Below the pieces are notes generated by a model, which did not search any database, had not been told where the DNA came from, and worked only from the letters and a program-made list of their open reading frames with translations. Shown here piece by piece: positions 24,355-35,222 of a DNA stretch of 64,000 nt (its first letter is position 1; each line of letters starts with the position of its first letter). The stretch is from Vicinamibacterales bacterium (GTDB lineage: Bacteria; Acidobacteriota; Vicinamibacteria; Vicinamibacterales; UBA8438), in NCBI GenBank assembly GCA_958296065.1, contig CATQHX010000079.1, positions 1 through 64,000 on the forward strand, given 5' to 3'. Position numbers and translations under genes: made by a program.

Positions 24355-25427
24355 CAGCCCGTGGCGAAAGCCCCGCTGCCTTCGAGCGGCGGTGCATTTA
24401 CCACGGATTGTTGAGGGGGCTGTTCCTGGCGGCGGTGCTGGCGGCGGCGGTCCCGGCGCACGCCCAGCAGACCCACCTGCTGGTGATTACAGGGCTCGGC
24501 GGCGATCCCGGCTACACCGAGCAGTTCCACGCCTGGGCGACGACCCTGGTGGCCGCGGCCACCGAGCGCTACGGCCTGCCGGTCGAGAACGTCACCTATC
24601 TGGGCGAGAGGACCGACCTCGATCCCGAGCGGATCGCCGACCGCTCGACGATGGAGAACGTGACCGCGGCCATCGAGACGATCGCCGAGCGTGCCGGCCC
24701 CGCCGACCACGTCGCCATCGTCATCTTCGGCCACGGCAGCTTTACCGACCGCGCCCGCATCAACCTGCCGCGCCGCGATCCGTCGGCCGAGGACTTCGCT
24801 CCGCTCCTCGACCGGTTGGGCCGCCGGCGGGTCACGTTCGTGAACACGGCCAGCGCCAGCGGTCCCTTCCTCGAGGCGCTCTCCGGCGAGGGTCGCGTCG
24901 TGATGACCGCTACCCGGAACGGCCGCGAGTGGAATGCCACCCTCTTCGGGGGCTACTTCGTCGAGGCGTTCGCCGACGGCGAGGGAGAGGCCGACCAGGA
25001 CCGCAACGAGCGGGTGTCGATGCTGGAGGCGTTCGTGTACGCGCGCCAGCGGGTCGTGGCTGCCTTCGAGGCCGAGGGCACGCTGCTGACCGAGCACGCC
25101 CTGCTCGACGACAACGGTGACGGCGTGGGCACGGACACTCCGGATCCGTTGGCTGGTGACGGGATGATCGCCCGGACCGCGTTCCTTGCCGCCGGCGAGG
25201 ACCTCGCGACTGCGCGGATGGCCTTTCCCGACGATCCCGAGCTGCGGCCGTTGTACCTGGAGCGGGCCGAGATCGAGGCGCGGGTGGACGAGCTGCGGGT
25301 GTTGCGCGGCGGGGCCGGACAGGAAGAGTACGAGGCGGAGCTCGAGCGGCTGCTGATCGAGCTGGCCCTGAAGAGCCGGCAGATCCGGCAGTTGGAGGCG
25401 GCGAAGGGAGCGCCGGAGTCCCGATGA
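24351..25427 (+). CDS. Secreted caspase-like (clan CD) fold protein, Ser at the Cys position
   Basis: 358 residues. A signal peptide ends near AVPAHAQQ (residue 40). The core has IVIFGHGSF, with His128 at the position of the clan CD catalytic histidine, and VNTASASGPFLEAL, where the usual (D/x)ACxSG is replaced so that Ser168 stands where the nucleophilic cysteine should be. The following VVMTATRNGREWN and GYFVEAFADGEGEADQDRN blocks continue as in caspase-like and C13-type proteins. The C-terminal 60 residues are a charged helix. It overlaps its neighbours by 4 bases on each side (ATGA), so it is a fixed member of the MoxR/VWA cluster. It may be a pseudoenzyme or a serine variant; activity is unknown. 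Confidence 0.75.
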   Translation: MTARGESPAAFERRCIYHGLLRGLFLAAVLAAAVPAHAQQTHLLVITGLGGDPGYTEQFHAWATTLVAAATERYGLPVENVTYLGERTDLDPERIADRSTMENVTAAIETIAERAGPADHVAIVIFGHGSFTDRARINLPRRDPSAEDFAPLLDRLGRRRVTFVNTASASGPFLEALSGEGRVVMTATRNGREWNATLFGGYFVEAFADGEGEADQDRNERVSMLEAFVYARQRVVAAFEAEGTLLTEHALLDDNGDGVGTDTPDPLAGDGMIARTAFLAAGEDLATARMAFPDDPELRPLYLERAEIEARVDELRVLRGGAGQEEYEAELERLLIELALKSRQIRQLEAAKGAPESR

Positions 25428-26206
25428 GGCAGCACCGGCGATTCTCTCGCGCCCGGCTGGCCGCCGCCGCCGCTTCCGCTCTGGTGCTCGCCTTGCTGGC
25501 CGCCACGGCCGGCATCAGCGGCGCCGCCGACGTCCTGCCGGGCAACGTCGCCTACGACGGCCGGTTCACCTTCGTGCGACTGCGCTACGACATGAACTGG
25601 GGCCTGCGTAGCGGGCTGTTCCGCCGCGACATCAAGTGGGCGCACGACTATCCGCGGGCCGAGCAGAACTTCGGCAGGATAGTCGAGGAGATAAGCAGCC
25701 TCGACATCCATCTGGCGCCGAACGGGGGCAACGTGCTCCCGCTCGACGATCCCGAGCTCACCCGCTTTCCGGTGGCCTACATGGCGGAGCCGGGCTTCTG
25801 GCAGCCGACCGACGAGGAGATCGAGGGCCTGCGCAACTACCTGCTGAAGGGCGGTTTCGTCATCTTCGACGACTTCACGGGTTGGCACTGGGAGAACTTC
25901 ACCGCCCAGATGGCGCGCGCGCTGCCGGGCATCCGGCCGATCCAGCTCGACATCTCGCATCCGATCTTCCACTCGTTCTTCGACATCGAGACCCTGGAGA
26001 TGGCGCCGATGTACGGGCCGCCGCCCACCTTCTGGGGACTCTTCGAGGACAACGATCCGGCCGGCCGGATGTACGGCATCGCGAACTACGAGAACGACAT
26101 AGGGGAGTACTGGGAGTACTCCGACACCGGTTGGTACGCGGTCGACGTGACCAACGAGGCGTACAAGTTCGGCGTGAACTACGTGATGCATGCGTTGACG
26201 CACTGA
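25424..26206 (+). CDS. DUF4159 protein, second paralog
   Basis: 260 residues, starting in a 4-base ATGA overlap with the caspase-like gene. The signal peptide ends near GISGAAD. DUF4159 landmarks: FTFVRLRYDMNWGLRSG, GLRNYLLKGGFVIFDDFTGW near residues 126-145, HPIFHSFFDIETLEMAP, and the final block YKFGVNYVMHALTH. These line up with the paralogs at 21119 and 34395 (KGGF(L/V)(I/W)xDDF and a closing AMxH/N), but the middle regions differ considerably, so the three are old duplicates and may not be interchangeable. It is probably periplasmic. It is followed after 66 bases by the MoxR ATPase gene. Confidence 0.85.
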   Translation: MRQHRRFSRARLAAAAASALVLALLAATAGISGAADVLPGNVAYDGRFTFVRLRYDMNWGLRSGLFRRDIKWAHDYPRAEQNFGRIVEEISSLDIHLAPNGGNVLPLDDPELTRFPVAYMAEPGFWQPTDEEIEGLRNYLLKGGFVIFDDFTGWHWENFTAQMARALPGIRPIQLDISHPIFHSFFDIETLEMAPMYGPPPTFWGLFEDNDPAGRMYGIANYENDIGEYWEYSDTGWYAVDVTNEAYKFGVNYVMHALTH

Positions 26207-26272
26207 AACGAGAACACAAACGGCTGGCGTCTCTATACAGTGGGGGACGGCCGCAGACTCGAGGAGCACTTC

Positions 26273-27484
<1,212 letters not shown>

Positions 27485-27485
27485 C

Positions 27486-28400
27486 GTGGCGGATCCTCCT
27501 CCCTCCACGGCCGGCGCCCGGTTCGTCGATCCGCAGGTCCTGGGGCGCATCGGGAACCTGAAGCTGCTGGCGCGCAACGTCGTCGACGGCTTCATCAACG
27601 GGCTCCACAAGGCGCCGTATCTCGGCGTGTCGGTGGACTTCGCCGAGCACCGCGGTTACATGCCGGGCGACGACATCCGGTTCATCGACTGGCGCGTCTT
27701 CGCCCGCACCGACCGCTTTTACGTCAAGCAGTTCGAGGCCGACACGAATGCGAACTTCTCGGTGCTGTTCGACATCTCGCGCTCGATGAGCTTCGCCAGC
27801 CGCGGGATATCCAAGCTGGACTACGGACGCTATCTGGCCGGGTGCCTGACCTACTTCGCCACCACGCAGCGCGACCGGGTCGGGATCGTGACCTTCGACG
27901 ACGACATCGTGACGCGGGTACCGCCCTCGGCCAAGCACCTCGACGTCGTCCTGCACACGCTGGACCGGATCGTGGCGGGCCGGCCCGGGGCGTTCGAGAA
28001 GCCGCTGTTCCGCATGACCGAGTTCTTCAAGCGGCGCGGCATCCTGCTGCTCATTTCGGACTTCTACGACGAGCCCGAGACGATCGTCAACCAGTTGAAG
28101 CCGCTCAGCTATGGCGGTAACGACCTCATCGTGTTCCACGTGCTCGATCCGGCGGAGGTCGACTTTCCGTACGCCGAGGCGGGCAACTTCCGCGACCTGG
28201 AGACCGGTCAGCGGATGCCGGTGGTGCCCGAGAAGCTGCGCGAGCAGTACCGCGCGCTCATCGCGGAGCACATCGAGCGGCTCTCGAAGCTCTGTGCCGA
28301 GAACAAGATCGACTACGCGTTCTTCAACACCGCGCAACCGATGGACCACGGCCTGTTCAGGTTCCTGGCGATGCGCGAGAAGCTGAATCGAGTGCGCTGA
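27486..28400 (+). CDS. DUF58 protein with VWA-like metal site
   Basis: 304 residues from GTG 27486, directly after the MoxR stop codon. The DUF58 signature is clear: PGDDIRFIDWRVFARTDRF near residues 60-78, followed by FSVLFDISRSMSF with DxSxS. DUF58 proteins are the standard partners of MoxR ATPases and carry a VWA-like fold. No membrane segment is present, so it is cytosolic or peripherally attached through partners. The end of the gene shares one base with the next (TGATG), showing tight coupling with the BatA-like gene. The biochemical role is unknown in general; here it should bridge the ATPase and the membrane VWA proteins. Confidence 0.93.
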   Translation: MADPPPSTAGARFVDPQVLGRIGNLKLLARNVVDGFINGLHKAPYLGVSVDFAEHRGYMPGDDIRFIDWRVFARTDRFYVKQFEADTNANFSVLFDISRSMSFASRGISKLDYGRYLAGCLTYFATTQRDRVGIVTFDDDIVTRVPPSAKHLDVVLHTLDRIVAGRPGAFEKPLFRMTEFFKRRGILLLISDFYDEPETIVNQLKPLSYGGNDLIVFHVLDPAEVDFPYAEAGNFRDLETGQRMPVVPEKLREQYRALIAEHIERLSKLCAENKIDYAFFNTAQPMDHGLFRFLAMREKLNRVR

Positions 28401-30481
28401 TGGGATTGCTGGCCCCCCTGTTCCTGCTCGGACTCGCGACCATCGCCGTGCCGGTGATTCTCCACATGATCCAGCGCGAGCGGAAGGACGAGGTCGAGTT
28501 TCCCTCGCTGATGTTCCTGCGGAAGGTCCCTTACCGGTCCTTCCGGCGCCAACGGATCCGGCATTGGTTCCTGCTGCTGCTACGCTGCGCCGCGCTGCTG
28601 CTGCTGCTGTTCGCCTTCGCGCGCCCGTTCATTCGCGCGGCGGCGCTGGCCGCGGTGACCGACGGCGCCCGCGAGGTGGTGGTCCTGCTCGACCGCTCCT
28701 ACAGCATGAGCTTCGGCGATCGCTGGGAGGACGCGCAGGCGCTGGCGACCGACACCATCGATGCGCTGGACCCTGGCGACCGGGGGACGGTGATCCTGTT
28801 CGACGGCGGCGCGCAGACCGGCCCGCGCTCGACCACCGACCGCGTCAGCCTGCGCAACCTGGTCTCGAACGCAGAGGTCGGCTCCGGGGTGACGCGCTAC
28901 GGCCCGGCCCTGAAGCTGGCCGAGGGAATCTTCGAGGCCTCGGACCTGCCGCGCCTCGAGGCGGTGCTCATCAGCGACTTCCAGCGTGCCGGCGTGGAGA
29001 GCGCGGTCGGGGTCCGGTTCCCGCAGGGCACGGTCCTGACGCCGGTCCAGGTCGGGGAGGACGAAGCGACCGAGACCAACGTCAGCGTGGCCGGCGTGCT
29101 CTTCGAGCGCGAGTACTTCTCGGGACGCGAGCGGATCCAGGTGGCGGCGCGCCTGACGAACCGCGGACCCACCGCGATCGAGGGCCTCGGCGCGACTCTG
29201 GAGATGGAGGGCCGGGAGATCGAGACGCTGACCGCCGAACTGCCGGCAGCCGGTTCCACGACCATCGACTTCGCGCCGGTGACCCTCGGCGACGCGCAGA
29301 TATTCGGCGCCGTCCGCATTGCGCCGGACGCGTTGCCGGTCGACGACATTTTCCACTTCGTCGTCTCGCCGGGGCAGGTGGTTACCGTGCTGGTCGTCGG
29401 GGGTACCGCCGCGCAGGACGACGCCAACCTGTTCCTGACGCGCGCGCTGGGCATAGGTTCCGAGCCGGCGTTCGACGTGCGCTCGACGACGTTGCAGAGT
29501 TTCTCGGCGGCCGACCTCGCGGACCGGCAGGTGGTGGTGCTGAACGACACGCGGCCCCCCTCGGGTGCGGCGGGCGAGGCGCTGGAGGCGTTCGTCGAGG
29601 CGGGGGGCGGCCTGCTCGTCGTCTCCGGCGAACGGACCGCGTGGCCGCAGGATGATCCGGGGCTGTTGCCCGGCCGGGTCGGCGTGCCGGCGGACCGCGA
29701 TGGCCGGGGCGGGTCGCTCGGCTTCGTCGACTACAGCCACCCGGTGTTCGAGGTGTTCAGCGCGCCGCGCAGCGGCGACGTCACGACCGCCCGCTTCTTC
29801 CGGTTCCGTCCCGTGGAGCCGACGCCGGAGGCGACGGTGGTGGCCCGCTTCGACGACGGCAACCCCGCGTTGCTCGAGCGGCGGATCGGCGCCGGGCGGG
29901 TGCTGCTCTGGGCCTCGACCATCGACACGTTCTGGAACGACTTCGCCAAGAAGCCGGTCTACCTCCCGTTCGTGCACCGGATGGTCCAGCATCTCGCGGA
30001 CTACTCGCCGCCGACGCCCTGGTTCCTGGCCGGGCAGGTGCTGAACCTGGCCGAGCAGGAAGTGTCGCTCGGCGAGGGCGGTACCGCCGCGGCGGAATAC
30101 GTGGTCATGTCCCCGACGGGCGAGCGGCTGCCGGTCGCGGTCGGCGAGCGGGCCGGATTCATCGACCTCACCGAGCAGGGGATCTACGAGGTGCACGACG
30201 CCAACGCGGCGGACCAGCGGCCGCTGATTCTGGCCGTCAACGTCGACCTGGCGGAAGCGGACCTGTCGACCGTCGATCCGGAGGAGCTGGCCAGCATGGT
30301 GACCGGGCGGGCCGGCGGCGACCGCACGGCGGAGGGCGGACCGGCGCGCGTGATCCCGGCCGCGGACCTGGAGCGGCGCCAGTCGGTCTGGTGGTACCTG
30401 CTGGTCGCGGCGGCGCTGCTCTTCGTGGCCGAGACGCTGGTGTCGAACCGGCTCTCGCGCACGGTTCTGAGCACCGAGTAG
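28400..30481 (+). CDS. BatA-like membrane protein with VWA domain
   Basis: 693 residues. The N-terminus is the BatA-type region: first helix LLAPLFLLGLATIAVPVILH, then VEFPSLMFLRKVPYRSFRR, then helix WFLLLLRCAALLLLLFAFAR. A VWA domain follows with VVLLDRSYSMSF (DxSxS) near residues 94-105. Further beta domains and a GATase-like segment (EAFVEAGGGLLVVSGERT) continue to a C-terminal helix (VWWYLLVAAALLFVAETL). It is a smaller relative of the 759-residue protein at 22075, so the cluster has two such membrane VWA proteins. In Bacteroides, bat genes were linked to aerotolerance; the role here is unknown. It is coupled to DUF58 by a 1-base overlap. Confidence 0.9.
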   Translation: MGLLAPLFLLGLATIAVPVILHMIQRERKDEVEFPSLMFLRKVPYRSFRRQRIRHWFLLLLRCAALLLLLFAFARPFIRAAALAAVTDGAREVVVLLDRSYSMSFGDRWEDAQALATDTIDALDPGDRGTVILFDGGAQTGPRSTTDRVSLRNLVSNAEVGSGVTRYGPALKLAEGIFEASDLPRLEAVLISDFQRAGVESAVGVRFPQGTVLTPVQVGEDEATETNVSVAGVLFEREYFSGRERIQVAARLTNRGPTAIEGLGATLEMEGREIETLTAELPAAGSTTIDFAPVTLGDAQIFGAVRIAPDALPVDDIFHFVVSPGQVVTVLVVGGTAAQDDANLFLTRALGIGSEPAFDVRSTTLQSFSAADLADRQVVVLNDTRPPSGAAGEALEAFVEAGGGLLVVSGERTAWPQDDPGLLPGRVGVPADRDGRGGSLGFVDYSHPVFEVFSAPRSGDVTTARFFRFRPVEPTPEATVVARFDDGNPALLERRIGAGRVLLWASTIDTFWNDFAKKPVYLPFVHRMVQHLADYSPPTPWFLAGQVLNLAEQEVSLGEGGTAAAEYVVMSPTGERLPVAVGERAGFIDLTEQGIYEVHDANAADQRPLILAVNVDLAEADLSTVDPEELASMVTGRAGGDRTAEGGPARVIPAADLERRQSVWWYLLVAAALLFVAETLVSNRLSRTVLSTE

Positions 30482-30640
30482 AGGTCAACGGCTCGTGGAT
30501 GGAGCATCCGGAGCCCCCTCAGTCCCCTACTTGCGTGAAGACGGGGAGTCGGAGCCTGGAGGAAGTGCCGTTTCCGCGCGCACGGGACAATAGGCGCCGC
30601 CCGCGGGCTTGGCGTCAGGTGCCGGGCGTGCTAAAAGGGT

Positions 30641-33600
30641 GTGAACACGTTGAAACACGCGATGCCGAATCGAGGCCGACCCATGCGCGACGAGCCACTG
30701 CTGACCGGCGATCGAAACGAAGTCCTCCGCGCCATCCGTCACGTCCGGAACCGCTGGCGCCTGCGGCTGGGCCTGCGGGGGGTGGCCGTCCTCGTGGCGG
30801 CGGCGTTCGGGACGCTGCTGGCGTCGTCCTTCGGGCTTGAGCTGTTCAGGTTCGATCCGGGGGCGATCGTCGCATTCCGCGTCGTCACCTACGTGGCGCT
30901 GCTCGCCTTCGGCTGGTGGCTCTTCATCCGGCCGATCTCGCGCCGCGTCTCCGACGAGCGCGTCGCGCTCTACATCGAGGAGCACGCGCCGGAACTGCAG
31001 GCGACCGTGCTGAGCGCGGTCGAGGAGAGCCGCAAGGGCAGGCGCGAGCGGGCGGCGGACCACTCGCCCGAGCTGGTGCGCCGGCTCATCGAGTCGGCGG
31101 TGAAGCAGATCCGCGAGATCGACATGGGCCGCCGCGTAGAGACGGGTCAGCTCTGGCGCTCGACGGGCCTGCTGGCCGCTGCCGCCGCCGCTGCGGCGCT
31201 GCTGTTCACCTTCGGTCCCGCCTATCTGCGGCACGGCATCAGCGCGCTGCTCACCCCGATGGGCAGCGTCGAGGCGGCGAGCCCGTACGCCATCGAGGTC
31301 CTGCCGGGAGACGCGACCCTAGCGCGCGGCGCCGATCAGGCGGTCACGGCCCGGCTCGTCGGGTTCGAGTCCGAGGACGTCAACCTCCTCATGCGGAGCG
31401 AGGCCGGCGACTCGTTCGACCGGCTGCCGCTGATTCCGGTCATGACCGAGGACGGTGCGATCGAGCCGGGGCAGTTCGAAGTACTGCTGTTCGACCTGCA
31501 GGAGCCGATCGACTACTTCGTCGAGTCGATCGGGGTGGAGTCGACGACCTACCGGCTCGACGTTATCGAGTTGCCTTACGCGGAGCGGCTCGAGCTGGAG
31601 TACCACTTCCCCGAGTACACGGGTCTGGAGCCAAGGACGGTCGAGGACGGCGGCGATATCGCCGTGCTGCAGGGTACCGAGGTGCGGCTGCGCGCCGTCC
31701 CCACGATGGGTACGACGGGCGGCCAGCTCGTCTTCGACGACGATGCCGACCAGCGGCTGGACCTCGCGCTCGAGGACGACGGCACCCTGACGGCCAGCTT
31801 CACCGTGGAGGAAGAAGGCTTCTACCGCGTCGATCTCGTGGCGCCGGCCGGCGATCTCGTGACCGCGTCGCCGCAATACACGATCGACGTTCTGACCGAC
31901 CAGCCGCCCTCCGCGATGTTCATCCGGCCGGGGCGCGACACCACCGCCAGCGCCATCGAGGAGGTGTTCATCGAGGCGCGCGCCGACGACGACTTCGGGC
32001 TGCACTCGCTCGACCTGGTCTACTCGGTGAACGGCGGTCCGGAGGAGACCATCAGCTTGTTCGACGGTGGGGGGAATTCCCTCCGGGAGGTGTCCGCGGG
32101 GCACACTTTCTTCTTCGAGGAGCTGGAGCTCGAGCCGGGCGACTTCCTCTCCTACTACGCGCGTGCGACAGACCGCAACCTGCTGCAGCAGGAGGCCGAC
32201 GTCAAGAGCGACCTCTACTTCATCCAGATCCGGCGCTACAGCCAGGACTACCGGATGCAGGCGTCGCAGGGCGGCGGTGGCGGCGGCATGGGCGGGGGAG
32301 CCGACGCGCGCGAGCTCTCGAAGGCGCAGCGCGAGATCATCTCCGCGACCTTCAACCTGGTCCGGGACCGGGAGCAGTACGACGCCGAGGAGTTCGAGGA
32401 GAACGTCGTCTTCCTGACCCTCGCCCAGGGGCGCCTGCGCGAGCAGGTGGAAACGCTGGTGCGGCGCATGAACAGCCGGGTGATGCCCGCCGATCCCGCC
32501 TTCCGGACCATCCAGGAGATCCTGCCGCGGGCCGCGGAGTCCATGCGCGAGGCCGAGAACGAACTGCAGGAGCAGGATGCCGACGGGGCCCTGCCGCCCG
32601 AGCAGCGCGCCTTGCAGCACCTGCAACGCGCCGAGGAAGCCTACGAAGAGGTGATGGTCACCATGGGCGGCGGCGGTGGCGGCGGTGGCGGCGGCGGCCG
32701 TCAGGCGGCCGAGGATCTTGCAGATCTGTTCGAGCTTGAGCTCGACAAGATGCGCAACCAGTACGAGACGCTGCAGCGCGCCGGGCAGGAGCAGGCCGAC
32801 GAGACCATCGACGAGCTGATGGAGCGGTTGCGCGAGCTGGCGCGGCGGCAGGAGCGGGAGGCCGAGCGGCAGCGGCGGCGGGCGCGCGGACAGCAGTCGA
32901 CACAGGGTGGCGGGGCCGGGCAGCGAGCCCTGGCCGAGGAGGCGGAGGAAGCGGCGCGGCGCCTGGAGCGTCTGGCCCGCGAGCAGAACTCGCCGCAGAT
33001 GATGGACACGGCGCGCCGGCTGCAGGAAGCGGCCGACGCGATGCGCCGGGCCGCCGCCAACGACGACAACCTCGGCTTTGCCGAGGCCGGTACGGCGCTC
33101 GACCGCTTGCGCGAGGTGCAGGAGCGCTTGAACAGCGAGCAGCGCGGCCGGCTGGAGCGAGACATCGCGGACCAGTTGGGGCGTGCCAATCGTCTGGCCG
33201 ACGAGCAGCGCGAGATGCGGGCCGAGGTGGAGCAACTCCCCGGCCTGCAGGACGAGGAGCGGTTCACGGCGCTGCGCCGACTGCTGGAGCAGAAGGGCCA
33301 GATGGAAGAGGAGGTTGCCGATCTGGAGCGGCAGATCGATTCGACCTCGGCCGAGTTCCGGCGCGACGAGCGTGACGCGGCGCGGGAGCTGCAGGAGGCC
33401 GCCGGGGGCATCCGCGACAACAAGCTCAAGGAGAAGATCCGCTACACGCGGGGCCTGATTCGCAGCCGTCCGGGACCGACCGCGAACGCGTTCGAGGAGC
33501 AGATCGGCGAGAACATCGAACAGCTCGTCGAAGAGTTGACCGAGGCGGCGGCGGCGGTCGGCAAGTCGGAAGGCGACCGCATGGCGCAGGCGCTCGACCG

Positions 33601-34291
33601 GACGCGCGACCTGATGCGGAGCCTGGAGTCGCTCGACCACCGCATGTGGCAGCAGGGTCAAGAGGGCCAGGACGGCGAGCAGGGCCGGCAGCAGGGCCAG
33701 GAAGGCCAACAGGGTCAGCAGGGCCAGTCCGGTCAGGAGGGTCAGGAAGGCCAGCAAGGCCAGCAAGGCCAGGGTGGTCAGCAAGGCCAGCAGGGTCAGC
33801 AGGGCCAGGGCGGTCAGCCGGGTCAGGAAGGTCAGGCCGGTGGGCAGCTCGGCGGCGCCGACGGCTGGCGCGGCGGCGACGCCAGTAATTTCGGCCGGGA
33901 CTGGGGCGGCGGCTATGGCGACCGCCGGCCGGGCACGACCGTCTGGGAGCCGGGCGACGTGCGCCAGTGGAGCCGCGAGTACGAGCAGCGCGCCGGCGAG
34001 GCGCAGGAGCTGCGGCGCCTGCTGAACGAGCAGGAGTTCGAGGTGGGCGATCTCGACGCCATCATCCAGCGCATGCGCGAGCTGGACGACCTGCGCCGCT
34101 ACCAGGATCCGGAGGAGATCGCCAGGCTGCAGACGTTCGTCGTCGAGGAGCTGAAGCGCTTCGAGTACCGGCTGCGGCGAGAGATCACCGAGGAAAACGA
34201 GGATCTGTTCCTCGCGGGCAACGAGGAGATGCCGGACGAGTTCCGGGATCTGGTGGAGGAGTACTTCCGGTCCCTCGCGGAGGACCAGTAG
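30641..34291 (+). CDS. Giant DUF4175-type membrane protein with coiled coil and Gly/Gln-rich region
   Basis: 1216 residues from GTG 30641; in-frame ATGs at 30662 and 30683 are alternatives. Two membrane segments (about residues 47-70 and 79-99) and a third (about 177-197) are followed by a large beta-rich domain with VTASPQYTIDVLTDQPPSAMF. Then comes a glycine run (QGGGGGGMGGG), long Glu/Arg/Gln-rich helices (about residues 560-990) that should form coiled coil, a Gly-Gln repeat region, and a final helical domain (REYEQRAGEAQELRRLL) like that of DUF4175 proteins. It is probably anchored in the inner membrane with the coiled coil in the periplasm. It lies 159 bases after the BatA-like gene and 103 bases before the third DUF4159 gene. 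The long reach suggests a scaffold. Confidence 0.85.
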   Translation: MNTLKHAMPNRGRPMRDEPLLTGDRNEVLRAIRHVRNRWRLRLGLRGVAVLVAAAFGTLLASSFGLELFRFDPGAIVAFRVVTYVALLAFGWWLFIRPISRRVSDERVALYIEEHAPELQATVLSAVEESRKGRRERAADHSPELVRRLIESAVKQIREIDMGRRVETGQLWRSTGLLAAAAAAAALLFTFGPAYLRHGISALLTPMGSVEAASPYAIEVLPGDATLARGADQAVTARLVGFESEDVNLLMRSEAGDSFDRLPLIPVMTEDGAIEPGQFEVLLFDLQEPIDYFVESIGVESTTYRLDVIELPYAERLELEYHFPEYTGLEPRTVEDGGDIAVLQGTEVRLRAVPTMGTTGGQLVFDDDADQRLDLALEDDGTLTASFTVEEEGFYRVDLVAPAGDLVTASPQYTIDVLTDQPPSAMFIRPGRDTTASAIEEVFIEARADDDFGLHSLDLVYSVNGGPEETISLFDGGGNSLREVSAGHTFFFEELELEPGDFLSYYARATDRNLLQQEADVKSDLYFIQIRRYSQDYRMQASQGGGGGGMGGGADARELSKAQREIISATFNLVRDREQYDAEEFEENVVFLTLAQGRLREQVETLVRRMNSRVMPADPAFRTIQEILPRAAESMREAENELQEQDADGALPPEQRALQHLQRAEEAYEEVMVTMGGGGGGGGGGGRQAAEDLADLFELELDKMRNQYETLQRAGQEQADETIDELMERLRELARRQEREAERQRRRARGQQSTQGGGAGQRALAEEAEEAARRLERLAREQNSPQMMDTARRLQEAADAMRRAAANDDNLGFAEAGTALDRLREVQERLNSEQRGRLERDIADQLGRANRLADEQREMRAEVEQLPGLQDEERFTALRRLLEQKGQMEEEVADLERQIDSTSAEFRRDERDAARELQEAAGGIRDNKLKEKIRYTRGLIRSRPGPTANAFEEQIGENIEQLVEELTEAAAAVGKSEGDRMAQALDRTRDLMRSLESLDHRMWQQGQEGQDGEQGRQQGQEGQQGQQGQSGQEGQEGQQGQQGQGGQQGQQGQQGQGGQPGQEGQAGGQLGGADGWRGGDASNFGRDWGGGYGDRRPGTTVWEPGDVRQWSREYEQRAGEAQELRRLLNEQEFEVGDLDAIIQRMRELDDLRRYQDPEEIARLQTFVVEELKRFEYRLRREITEENEDLFLAGNEEMPDEFRDLVEEYFRSLAEDQ
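33650..33840 (+). repeat. Gly-Gln-rich degenerate tandem repeat inside the DUF4175 gene
   Basis: About 20 imperfect 9-base units of the CAGCAGGGC type encode GQxGQxGQ stretches with Glu, Gln, Pro or Ser at the variable position. The pattern is collagen-like in composition but lacks the regular Gly-Pro-X of true collagen. Copy number could change by slippage without breaking the frame. Confidence 0.8.
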
Positions 34292-34394
34292 ATTCGGCCG
34301 CTGCGGTGGGTGCCCGTCGGCACGCCGAGGTCGCTCCGGCGTTCCGGTGGCACGCTGCTGCGAATTGAGGTGGGTAGCAACCGGAAGGCACGGC

Positions 34395-35222
34395 ATGCGG
34401 GGCAGGCTCACTGCAGCGTTGGTTGTCGTCGCGATCGCCGGTAGCACGGCGGTCGTGGCGCAGCGCGGCTGGCGGGGCGGCTGGTACCGCATGCCGCCCA
34501 AGTTTCCGGTCGAGGCGCCCACCCACCGCGCCTTCACCTTCTCGCGCATCCTGTACGACAGCGATCGCCGCGAGCCGGGCGGCCAGGGCTGGCACACCGA
34601 CTACCCGTCGGCGGACCAGAACCTGATGATCCGGCTGTCGGAGATGACGACCACCGACGTCGGCTTCGACCGCTACGACGAGCCGGATCACGTCGTGGTG
34701 CGGCTTACCGACGATGCGCTTTTCGACTATCCGTTCATCTTCATGTCCGATGTCGGCACCATCCGTCTGAGCGATGTCGAGGTGGCGCGCCTGGGCCAGT
34801 ACCTGGAGAAGGGCGGCTTCCTCTGGGTCGACGACTTCTGGGGCCCCTGGGCCTGGGAGCAGTGGCTCGGCGAGATTTCCCGGGTGTTGCCTCCGGCCAC
34901 GTACCCCATCTTCGACATCCCCGACGAGCACCCGATCCGGCGCATCCAGTACGAGGTGGAGGAGATCCCCCAGATCCCCTCGATCCAGCACTGGCGCCGA
35001 AGCGGCGGATACACGACCTCGGAGCGCGGCAGGCGGAGCGAGGAGGTGCACTTCCGGGGCATCGCTGACGCCGACGGGCGCCTCCTGGTGCTGATGAGCC
35101 ACAACACCGACATCGCCGACGGGTGGGAGCGGGAAGGCGAGGACTACGAGTTCTTCTACCGCTTCTCTGTGCGCGCCTACGCGGTGGGCATCAACACCGT
35201 CATCCACGCCATGACGAATTGA
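34395..35222 (+). CDS. DUF4159 protein, third paralog
   Basis: 275 residues from ATG 34395, with GGAAGG just upstream. MRGRLTAALVVVAIAGSTAV is a signal peptide ending near VVAQ. DUF4159 blocks: FTFSRILYDSDRREPGGQGW, LGQYLEKGGFLWVDDFWGPW near residues 134-153, HPIRRIQYEVEEIPQIPS, and the closing VRAYAVGINTVIHAMTN. It is closest in layout to the first paralog (both have WTDYP-type and DDFWG blocks), so those two may be the more recent pair. It ends the plus-strand cluster that started at 21119. No metal or nucleophile motif is evident. Its place directly after the DUF4175 scaffold gene suggests that the two act together outside the cytoplasm. Confidence 0.85.
   Translation: MRGRLTAALVVVAIAGSTAVVAQRGWRGGWYRMPPKFPVEAPTHRAFTFSRILYDSDRREPGGQGWHTDYPSADQNLMIRLSEMTTTDVGFDRYDEPDHVVVRLTDDALFDYPFIFMSDVGTIRLSDVEVARLGQYLEKGGFLWVDDFWGPWAWEQWLGEISRVLPPATYPIFDIPDEHPIRRIQYEVEEIPQIPSIQHWRRSGGYTTSERGRRSEEVHFRGIADADGRLLVLMSHNTDIADGWEREGEDYEFFYRFSVRAYAVGINTVIHAMTN

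Noticed and set aside
31319..34597. Minus-strand frame of more than 1000 codons opposite the DUF4175 gene
   Set aside because: Leu/Ala/His-rich mirror of the Glu/Gln-rich coiled coil and GQ repeat; no start context or domains.
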